DNA of 64,000 bases from positions 2,790,001 to 2,854,000 of the forward strand of contig NC_050473.1 of NCBI RefSeq assembly GCF_013373865.1, written 5' to 3'. The notes under the pieces were generated by a model. The model was not told the origin of the DNA, did not search any database, and worked only from the letters and a program-made list of their open reading frames with translations. Below are positions 1 through 11,400 of this stretch, piece by piece. Within the stretch, counting starts at the first letter, position 1, and every line of letters begins with the position of its first letter. A program made the position numbers and the translations under genes. The stretch comes from Monomorium pharaonis. Its lineage: Eukaryota > Arthropoda > Insecta > Hymenoptera > Formicidae.

Positions 1-896
1 CACGTTGTTAAGTCAGCAATTAAGTAACTGACGCACAGCTGTCGCGACGCATTTGACGATTTTGTAATTTTCTAGGCATGCGGTTCGCGTTGCTGCAAAT
101 CAAGATGGGAATAATATCGTTCCTCAGGGATCATCGAGTGGAGATATGCGACAAATCGGCGATGCCGATCAAATTCAGCAGACGAAGTCTCGTGACTACG
201 AGCGAGACGGGATTTTGGCTTACCATTACTCCATCTTCTTAGATAAGGATTATACTTAAGATTTTTTTTTCTTAAAAGAAAACCAGTGATTAAAAGAATA
301 TACGCGTTTATTCTTAAAGTTTCTTCAAATTCTGAAACTCTTAATCAAAATATGATCTCTAAAACCGTAAAAGGATAAGTAATTCTTGTTGATTAAAAAA
401 AGGGAGCGAAACAAAAATCGTCGAAGTGTTGTCGATGATTTATGTTACCTCGATCCGCTATGTAATAACTTTTGCAATTGCGCAAATTAGGGGTTTATAC
501 CGTGCGTATAAATAGCAACCCTTAATACAGTAATATTTGTAAAGATTTATTCTATTCAATCAAAAGAATAACGGGTATACTTCTGAATTTCTCAGAAGCC
601 AAACGTGATCGATTTATTTTTTGACAAATTTTTTGTTTTAGTATAGAGTTTAACTTTGATAATTTGTTCTATTTTTTTATTCGTAGAGCAATGTGTTTTG
701 ATTCTGAGAGACTCACGTATCAAACCATCCTATAATGGTACTATTTTATATGCTTAGAAAAAAGAATATAAATTTGCAAGTCGATTTAAAAATGTACTTT
801 TTTTAGTTTCTTATTTTTATTGATCAAATCAAGAAGAAAAACTATATATAGGATGATACAATTCGGAAATATTTAATTGAATAAAAACAACATGTA
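1..896. other. Upstream AT-rich spacer, no gene seen
   Basis: No open frame with coding character, no tRNA-like or rRNA-like sequence and no recognisable element was found on either strand. The sequence is AT-rich with short homopolymer runs. It may contain the end of a neighbouring gene's non-coding DNA, but nothing shows that. Confidence 0.5.
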
Positions 897-985
897 AAAA
901 GCCGCTGGTAACGGCGATTTAATGTCAATTATGTATACGTATCTGCTATAATTACGAAAATATTACAATCTGTTACCAGCGGTTT
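897..985. ncRNA. Pre-miRNA-like hairpin (candidate only)
   Basis: A long imperfect hairpin can be folded by eye. The arms gccgctggtaac (901-912) and gttaccagcggt (972-983) pair fully with one G-U. Pairing continues with 916-925 against 960-970 (one bulged C) and 927-932 against 948-953, leaving a terminal loop of about 15 nt. That gives about 28 paired positions in 83 nt, the size and shape of an animal miRNA precursor. It could equally be a short inverted-repeat element of MITE type, because the strongest pairing is in the terminal 12 bp. No seed match to a known miRNA was recognised, and strand cannot be decided. Confidence 0.3.
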
Positions 986-1229
986 TCATTTCTATCTATG
1001 TACTTATATAATTTTCATCGCAAATTGTATCTCACTTCGCGTCGGATTCTAGGAGTGACTCGCTTTTACACGTGAGACAGTTATACTTTATTTCCGTACT
1101 TGTAAAATATATTTATGTACACGCGACGCTTCGAAATAAAGTATCGACAAATTTTACGTGTAACACGTCCGCGTTATGCAAATTGCTTCTTTCTTTTTCA
1201 CATCGTCTTATCCATATGCCGCATTCTTT

Positions 1230-1655
1230 TGTGTCTCGGTTCGCGCGCGAGGAGCGCCTACTTCGTGAGTCACTCGGTATAAGAAGACAAAGTCGCGTAA
1301 GCGACTAACGCTAACTGATGTAGCTATTACGCATTTCCATATACGCGCTGTCGCGACGCGGGTATGGCAAGCGGAACTCCCAACTCTGGCCGCGCGTGCC
1401 TACGCGCTCCGTTGATTGAATCGGATAAGGCATCACGCGACGATCGGCGCGCGAGTCTGTATGTTGTCCCTGGCGAAGCCACTTCCTCGTGACGACGCGC
1501 GTAATAGCGGCACAGTGCCGTCGCGCGCGTTGACCACCGTAAACAGCACCCGAGCGAGTCGAATTTAGTACGCGCTGTCGGCAGTTTCGGGCGAGTTCTC
1601 CGGAGCGAAAAACGCGTCGAAGGCGTGCCTCGTTAATCATTAAGAAAACAGCGGA

Positions 1656-1706
<51 letters not shown>

Positions 1707-2438
1707 GTGCGAGAGCGAGACTTGCGCCAGCGAGCGTGCTCGGGGAATAATGCCGCGCCGGCGGATTGCCAAGTCATTACTCCAAAAGTGACCGTGGCGA
1801 CCGGACCCTTTTAAACGCACTCGCTGCGCCAGTTCCGGATCTCTCCTCTTCTATTATTGTTATTGTAGTTGTCCCTTTCCCTCTCTCCTCTTCTCCCTTT
1901 CATTTATCGAAACACGCGCGTACGCACATACTACTGGTGCTACTTGCTGGCGGGCAGGCAGTCGTCACCAGCAGCAGCGCACGCGTCGCTACGTGCCACC
2001 ATTCGTGTCGGAGAGACGTACCCCCTCCCTCCCTACGGTCTCACAGACAGCTGTGTGAGAGAAAGAAAGAGAGAGAGGGAGATCTGTTGCACGATACGCG
2101 GTGACAGGTTTGAACAGGGTGACACGAAGCGACGCGGCGACCCGAGATGCGCGACAGCCGATAGGCACCCTTTCCCCGCCGCTCCGAGGGAGACTCCGTC
2201 TTCGAGGCCACACGAGCGATTTTACTCGCCTCGTACGAGCGGAAGGCACTCCGCTCCCGCGCTGTCCTCCTCCCGCTGTCGCTGACACTCCGTGCTCCGT
2301 TATAGGTTAGAACGTGCGATTTGCTCCGATCCCGTGCGCTCCGAACTTGCACGCGTATTCCGCGTCGCGTTTGGAGTTGACGTCGCCGGAGTGTACGTGA
2401 CAGCGATCACGAGCGTGATCACGATCCGATGATTCCAG
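1230..2438 (+). promoter_or_regulatory. CpG-rich promoter/5' leader of the PI3K-C2 gene
   Basis: GC and CpG content rise sharply here compared with the flanking AT-rich DNA and fall again inside the first intron. The segment ends at the start codon of the class II PI3K gene. Many short open frames occur on both strands because the DNA is GC-rich and contains GA/CT tracts. None looks like protein, so I read it as promoter plus untranslated leader. No TATA box or clear initiator was identified, which fits a broad CpG-type promoter. An untranslated first exon with an unseen intron is possible. Confidence 0.5.
1661..1707. repeat. (GA)n dinucleotide tract
   Basis: An almost uninterrupted GA repeat of about 45 bp inside the CpG-rich leader. 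GA tracts of this kind can bind GAGA-type factors in insect promoters (general knowledge); here it may be only a microsatellite. Confidence 0.85.
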
Positions 2439-5400
2439 ATGTCACACTACGCAGGTAGAAACACCTACGATCAAAAGACCGCGGTGATTGACCATGAAAG
2501 GAAATATCAGGAGGACTTGGAGCAGGCCAAGGCCCTCAGTCTGGAGAGCCTGGCTCTGGAGAAATACAGGTTGGAGAAGTTGCGGCTGGAGCTCAGTAAC
2601 GTGCGGCAACAGACGTGTGTCACGCAAAACAATGTGTGCAATACAAACAGCACATCGGAGACGGATAGTAATTCACAAGGAGAAAGGTGCATATTTCTAC
2701 ACTCGGCATTTTATTCATTCTGATCAGCTGTTCTTACAAAACTTGTGATTACGTTTTTATAATATGTATTAATTTGACAATCTTGATGGAAACATAGCAG
2801 TTTACTGTACGATGATAATTAACTAATTTATTGTGTAATTGTACAGGTCTCAATGCAGAAGTCGACCAAGGCCTTCGATTAACACTAATCAAAAGAGTAA
2901 TACAGTAATACTACCACCTCCAATACCGTTAAGAAGAAACTCGACTACTGTGTCAAGTCAAGATTCTTCTACTGATCTAATAAATTTCACAAGCCCAGTA
3001 AAGCAGGATAATCTCGTTGAATATTGTACAGCTCCACCTCCGCCACCGCCGTAAATATGCAATAAATATATTTATTTGAGAGACGAGACAGTTAAGAAAT
3101 TTGTCTAAATTTATGAAACATGTTTTTAATTATGTTCTTCTATATGAATATGCTGATTATATTATTTTTATTTTAATATTTAAATAGAATATGAAGCTTA
3201 AATAATAGTAATACTTTGAATAATTGCTGACAGATTTTTTTAAAATTAAAACTACTGCAAGTTTTTGTTTTTAAGAAAAAAGATGCCTACTGAAAACTTT
3301 TACAGAAAAACACTGGTAGAACCTAAATGGGATAGCCATCCCTCGTTATTGAAGAAACAATCAAGAGTGTCTCGAAGCAATAGCTCAGTCGGTGCATACC
3401 ACTCTAGGGACTTCAGGTATCATTCCCTTTCCCCAGGCCCGCGATCTTCCACAGCACCATGTACACCGGGAACACCGGGAATTAGCCCCATCATGTCAAG
3501 AGCTAGTAGCATTAGCAATAATGTATCTGACGTTGCACCACAGGTAATATAGATTTCTATAAAATCTTTGTTGAAATGAATATTCTGAATTCTTACGAAA
3601 TTATTTCTTTTTCTTTTTTTTTTTAAATGTGTTCTTGAGGGTGATTAATTCAGAGCAGTCTGTTAAAACACATATTTGTTTGCAGCCTGCATGGAACTCT
3701 ATCTTTAGCAATTTTTTCTTCTCGCAGGTATATTATATCTGAAAATTTAGGTGCTCATTTTTTTCTTTTTTAAGCATAATATTACCAAGTTTTCTGTTTT
3801 ATTTTTATTTTTTATTATATATATTTATATGTAACCTATGTAAACATGCATACGTGTATAGAAATATATTATTGCTTTTTTCCTTATAAATACAAAAATA
3901 TTTAACCGTGTAAATAAAAAAATATATAAGCCAAAGTTAATTAATAATAAACATTTTAGAGAAATATATTGTCTTTATAAATATATAAATTTATATATTT
4001 CTTTTTCAGATTCCTCCATTGCCTATGAATTATAGACCAACTGTTGCACCTGCCACAAGTGCTTCATTTTGTATGGATGATGAACAGTTGAATGTATTAA
4101 AAGTGATAGAGAAAAAGCCAAATAGTAATCTTATAGATCTAAATAGTTTCGAGCAAACCGAGGATAAAACCAATGTACGAGTTAGCGTATTGGAGGCATT
4201 TGATCCATTACTTATTAAAACTGACAATGGAAATAATTCCACGCAGGAACATCAAGTAAAGGGTAAATTATTAAAAATATTTTATCTTTAAATTATTAAT
4301 ATTGTAATATTATTAAAGCAACAATATAGAATTTAACATATGACTGAAAATGCGATTACATTCCATTATTCTAACACTATCATTTAATTTTTGTAGATTT
4401 GCAATCACAAGTTAGTGGCAGTGTATACGATCCATTCGATCCGTTTGATTATATGTATAGCACAAACGAAAGTGTCAATTCGGATCCGGTTTATGCCGCT
4501 GTGGAGAAATCTGCAAAATCACCAGCTGTATCGCCGGCTGCGCCACCTCCACTGCCACCTCGAAATTCAGCTGCATGGAATACCATAGAAAGACGAAGAA
4601 CTTCTTTAGATCGCCGAGTAAGTTCCAAAGCAATTTTTGTAACTTTTGATAAAATAATTGTTATACTGTAATACTCTTTTCACAGCAGAAACGTCAAACA
4701 CGATTGTATGAAAATGTAACAGTCATTAAAGCTAGATCATCTTTGCATGATTGTGATCTGAAGGCGTTTCACAACATGATAAAGTCTATACGAAGTTAGT
4801 AAAAAACACTATTTTATTATAACATATTGATATCTTTGTTGCTTATAATTTGATTCAATTTTAGGCGATTTTCCATTTAATAATCCTAGTACAAATATTG
4901 GATATGTTGTTAGCCCGATAATGGAGAATCTATATCCAGATGGTACAAGTATAAAATTAGTAGTTCATCCACAATTACCTAATAACGATAAAGAGACACC
5001 ATCTATCACTTTTACTTGTAATGGTAAGTTAAACGGATAATCTTTTTCAAAGTGAAATTGCTTTTTCTCTTTCTCCATTAAAATTACCTTAAATATTATG
5101 TTTCAGTAAATTGCAGTGTCGAGCATGTTATCTTGAACGTCGCCTGCTCCTTGGAGGATGAGGATACAGTAAATGTAGAAAAATATTGTTTAAGAGTATG
5201 GGGATTAGCCGAATATCTTGCACCTAATACAACCTTAGCACAATACGAATACATACATTTGTGCATTAAATTAGAAAAAGATATTGAATTAGCTATAATG
5301 ACCAGAGCACAAATTAAACAATCCATTGCTAGAACGGTCAGTATTGTGCATATACGTTATACAATTATTACAACGTATCGCAGCAGATTGTTTGAACCAT

Positions 5401-8400
5401 TCTCTTGCTTTTCTAGCTGCATGATGATAATTGTGATCAGTCTCTAAGATTAGAAGACATTTTACCAAATGAACCATCGCAGCCTATTTCATATGATACA
5501 TTAATTATTTTACTAGGTATGTGTACACACATAAATTTTATACATATAAAAATAAATTTTTTGTCTATGATGTACTTACGCTACACATTTTATTATTATG
5601 TTACTTATGATAGAGACAGTAGAAAAAGAAATGGAACGCGTAGAGACTGCAGCATTACAGTTGGCAACCACAAATCAAGGTCCTACTTTATTACCTCAAC
5701 TTCAACCGCATGGCGCAGTGCAGGCAGTGAAAGCAGTGTGTGCCTTGATGGGAAATATTGAGACGTTCGAGATTACGGAGGCTATTGATAATTTTGTAAA
5801 TGCTTGCTGTCAATTTCTGCCGCAAGTTCACACAGCTAATATAGAATGTAAAAAGCCCGAAATTATACACGAAGATGGCGATTACGCTGTGGTTACTTTG
5901 AGGAAAAAGTTCCCTGACGTGATTGCCTCTCATTGTCACAAAATTCGCGATGCTATTCAGGAACTCGTTGAGACGTACTGTCATGCATTCAAAGTCGATT
6001 TTCAATTAAATAGTAAAGGAGAATTCCCGACAAGTAAGAAAGTGCTTTGTCTTATTACATATTTTATAAGATTTAATCACAATATAATTATATTTTCCCT
6101 TAACAGATACACTGATTGCAACGGAAGTGATTGATACTATTTTGGTACGTGTTGGAGCTCTACACAGGCTACCAACAACATGGAAACATGACGATTATAT
6201 AGTGGCAGCTCAAATCTTTCATGGAACTAGACCGGTCGGAAATCCAGTTTTATCGGAACCAATGACGGTTAGCACGAATTTTCACCCAAGAATCTTATTT
6301 AACATATGGTAAGTCTGAGAATGCGCTTACAATGCTCGAGAATGCTAGTTGGGTTTAATAAAAATTATATAATTTATACAAGGTTGGAATTTCGCGGAAT
6401 AAGTGTGTGTCAAGTACCACGGGAAGCCAGACTTGTATTAGTTCTTTATGGACGCACGCTACAACCTGCAGAGCACGAATCCAATTCGTCCGCGGAGAAT
6501 GCAATGGAGAAAGAAGAACTCGGATGGGGTGCAATACAATTCTTCGATTATGATGGGTAAATGATGTGCCTGTTACATTTCATACATTGCTCTTTGCACT
6601 CAGCTTTTTATCTTCGAAACTTTTACAGTCTTATCTTGTGTTTTTGTTGCTTCATACGCACCCTTTTATGTACTTTCATTTTAATTCTAGCGTTATGAGC
6701 CAAGGGAGTTTTTTTCTGTCTCTCTGGCCAGCTATTGCAGACAAACGATTAGGTCCGGCGCCGGCGCCTGGAATTCACCCTGGTGGTGACACTCACCCAA
6801 TCATAGGAGTAGAATTACCTGATTATGGAGGAAAGGTGTTATTCCCCAATTCCTCGGAATTGCGAGATTATGACGTAGATTCGTTAGACTTTAATTCGTT
6901 AGATCAAAATACGCAGGAATTATTAATAGGTATTACACAGCAAGATACATTCTCAAGGTATGTTATAATGATGTAATTAAAAATATAGATTTAAACATTT
7001 AAAATATAAATGAAAGTCAATTCTTATTTCCAGACCACCTATTGAAGACAGGGAAATTCTGTGGGAGAAAAGACATTATTTGCATGATAGACCTGAAGCT
7101 TTACCGAAAGTATTACTAGCTGCACATAGTTGGGATTGGGCGTGCTTACCGGATTTACACGCGTCGCTTAGAATTTGGAGTCCATTGCCACCAGTACAAG
7201 CGTTACAATTACTTTTACCGTGGTATATATTTTCTTTATCGATCACTTGTATTTCTTTTCAAGAACTGTCTCGCGTAAAACATTGCTTTTTCTATTTCTT
7301 ACAGCTTCCCAGACATGAAAGTTAGAGAGATGGCGGTTGACTGGATTCGTGAATTAAGTAATGACGAACTGGTCGATTATTTGCCACAGCTACTTCAAGC
7401 GATGAAACATGAGACGTACGAAACGTCACCTTTGACTCGATTCTTATTAGAACGTGCCTTACTATCGCCGAGAGTGGCTCATCATATTTACTGGTTGCTA
7501 AATCAAGCGCTGCCGGGACAAAGTCCCCAGGTACAGGTTGGGTGATCAGCGTTGGTGACATTATTACATGCTTATGTATTTATTTTAAATGCTTAGTATG
7601 GATTGTAGAGAAAAAATTCTTTTTTTTAAATATGGATGTAACATTTTTATATTAATTAATAAGCATATTTATTTTATAGAATTCTGCTGAAATTGCCGCG
7701 GAAGATGACAAAGCTATTAGTTGTGCTCGTTATCAACGAAGATTGCAATTAATGTTAAGAGCGCTATTAGCAGTTATCGGGGGTGCACTGAGAAAAAGTT
7801 TTCTCACTCAACAGCTACTTGTTAAAGTACGCCTTATCTTTTGTAACTTGTTTCTATTAAATTGTTTTATTTATTTCAAACGTATTCTAAGTTGTAATCT
7901 GTACAGAACTTGCACGAAGTGGCTGAGAATATCAAAGTTACAAAGGAATCATTACGATTGGATACGCTTAAAACCGGTTTACAAAATATACACTGCCAGT
8001 TAATGGAAGATGATGGAACATGTTTACCATTATCTCCCAGTAAACTAGTATTCGGTATCAATGTACAGACATGTGCCTATTTCCCGTCGTTTACTCTTCC
8101 GCTGAAAATTAATTTTATCAGTTGTGACAATGTTATAAACCCGGCAATCTTTAAGGTATGTTTTTAATCGGTAATCTATAATTCTACAAAATGCTATTTT
8201 GTTTGAGATTACGTTTGATATTAACACGTACATCATACTTTCATTTTCAGGTTGGCGATGATTTGCAACAGGATATGTTGACCCTCCAGATGGTACGCAT
8301 TATGGATAAATTATGGTTGAAGGAAGGTCTCGATCTGAAAATGGTTACCTTCGCCTGTGTACCTACCGGTCATAAACGTGGAATGATAGAAATGGTAACA

Positions 8401-11400
8401 AACGCGGAAACATTACGGAAGATCCAAGTCGAGTTCGGACTAACTGGGTCTTTTAAAGACCGACCAATTGCGGAATGGTTGGCAAAGCATAATCCCTCAG
8501 AACTGGAATATGAGAGAGCGGTGGAAAATTTCACCGCTTCTTGCGCCGGCTATAGTGTTGCCACTTATATTTTAGGAATTTGTGATAGGCATAATGATAA
8601 TATTATGCTAAAGACATCTGGTCACTTGTTTCATATTGACTTCGGAAAATTTCTCGGTGACGCGCAAATGTTTGGAAACTTTAAGAGGTGATGCGCTATA
8701 ATATATTATATTTTCTTATTCTTAAATTTGTGCTGTCTACTATGTTTCTATCTTCATTTTAAATTAAAAAGATGAGAAAGATGTATAATTATAATATTAT
8801 ATTTTTAATTAGGGATAGGACGCCATTTGTGTTGACGTCTGATATGGCATACGTTATAAATGGTGGTGATAAGCCTTCAGCGAAATTTCATCACTTTGTG
8901 GATTTATGCTGTCAGGCTTTTAATATAGTGCGCAAACATGGAAATCTTATTCTTCACCTTTTTGGATTGGTATGTTTTAAAATATTTTTATGGCTAAAGA
9001 AAACTAATTGATTATTACATAATGAAATAAACAATTTAAAAAATTTTGACATAATAAGGTATTTAAAAACAAATATTTACAAATAGTTTCATAAATGCAA
9101 AAAATAGTCTTCAAATTTTCTATTTATGATAAGATAACCAGATCAGATTTAATCTTTTCTAGAAATTATATTTTTCTATGGTTTTTATACAATATATATA
9201 ATTTCTTTAATTTACACTAATTGTGTATCACAATTTTTATTGACTATAACAATTTTCATTAATATCATTAAGTTATGCACTTAACATAAATAAACTTTAC
9301 GTAGTTCAATTTTAAAAATAGTATTGAATAAATTATTTTGAAAAGATGTATTTTTAGATAAGTGATATGTTTTGAGTTAATTATTATTATTATATAAATG
9401 TACACGCATTTTATGAAAATTTGCAAATAATTAGGCCAAATATATTGGAAATAAAAATTTATGAGTTATGCGGTCTAACCATATCGCTATGAAAACAATA
9501 AAACCACAACGGAAGAACATATCCGTGTGCTTTTTATCAGCGGACCGCTATCTCACTATGTATATGCGATGTAGTTAATTAGTATTTATCGTCTGCGGTC
9601 CCATAATAATATCGTTACAACAGTCTGAGTCAATCGCGTTAAGAGTAAAGTACTGTTGGTAGTAAAAAAGTTGAAGAATTACTGCAAAATTCAACAATAC
9701 ATAGTATTTACGTAAAAACGCGCAGCTAAAAAATACATTTGTTTACTATTTTAATGTCCAATAAATAAATCGCAATGAATAAGTTAATATCACGGAAGAA
9801 TTTTCTTAGCGATCTGGACAAGCAAAGCGTCATAGCGCGAAAACTGCACGATATCGAGATAAAAGATCATTTAAACAAAGCAAGAATGAACGAGTACACG
9901 ACTTCGCAGATGACTTCGTCTGGTATCCCTGGAGTAACCGTAGACGCAGTCAGTTACGTACAAAAAGCTCTGCTTCCCGGACAAACAAATCCTGAAGCGG
10001 CGGCGACTTTCGCTCGCATGATAGAAAGTTCACTGAAAAATTGGTTTACGCAATTCAACTTCTTTCTGCATAATCTGGCGCAGATGAGATTTTCCGGAGA
10101 CCACAGTGAGGGAGAACTCTTATCCTTTGTTCCACGCACGTACACGTGAGTTTTTTTACCTTTGCTAAACATTACAAGAAAGCATAAAGCTGACAAAAAT
10201 CTTAAAAGTGTGACTTTCTATTTTTTTGCATAGATAGCGCAATTAGTACGCACTAATAAATACATTTATAATTATTATAGAATGCAGCAAGAAGGTGAAT
10301 TAACGAGTGTTCAAGTTTACGGATATCAAAAACGCTATGATCCAGAGAAATATTATATGTACATTTTACGGATACAACGGAAGGGCCAACCGGATCCAAC
10401 ATATCTATTCCGAACGTACAAAGAATTTTGTGAATTTTATCAAAAATTGTGCATACATTTTCCACTTGCTAAAGTAACCAGGTAACTAATAAGTATTATA
10501 TGTACATCAGTCGCATATCCTTCTTTTCATGTACTTATTTATTTTCAACTTTTTATAATGCTTGATATAAGTAATGTAAAATTATCACAATCTTAGACAA
10601 ATATTCATTTCAACGCAAAAAAGCTTACGATTAAAATTTTCTCTTCTATATTAAAATATTTTATATAAACATATTAATATATATTACATATTCTTCAATT
10701 AGTTACATATCTCAATTTTTTATATGTGTGTATAAATAATAAATGCGAAAAGTATGTATACATATATATTTTTTTTAAATAGTGTAGAAATATCCGAATT
10801 GAGACAAAAGTATTCGTCTTTCGCGTGTAAGACACCTTTATGTACATACATTATCTAACATTTTCTCCTCATTAAATCACGAGCTCGTTATCTAAGATAG
10901 GACTTTTTGTATCATTTTGATCTTTAGTTGTCTTATTTGATATTTCGCCGTGTATCGATTGTTCTTTTACATTTGGATCTTTAATGGAAGTAGAAGGCTC
11001 CGCATTTTCAATCATATAATTAATTATCTGCGGTTTTTTAACATTTTCTTTTATCATCATTTCTTCCGAATCAATAATTGACGATGATGTTTGACTTGCA
11101 AGATCCGTTTTTGAACGATCATATTCAATTGTTTCGTTATCGTCACTTGAATCACTTGCGACTGAAGAAGGTGTAGCAATTAAGACTTCCACATTTTTTT
11201 TATTTGTCGACTCGGAATACGAAAATCTTCGATATTGGCCTGTCATTTCCGGAATTTTGGACTGTTCTTTCTCTATTGACAGACGCGCTCGAAACCATTT
11301 TAGGCCCATTTTCTTCTAATATAAGCACTAGATTTCTAGAAATCAATTACTTTTTATTGAAAATTTTTAATCTTAAATTAATTCTTAAGTTATTACATAT

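Noticed and set aside
1311..2352. Several 100-170 codon frames on both strands upstream of PI3K-C2
   Set aside because: They overlap one another, span a GA microsatellite and show no domain. GC-rich promoter DNA has few stops, so such frames are expected.
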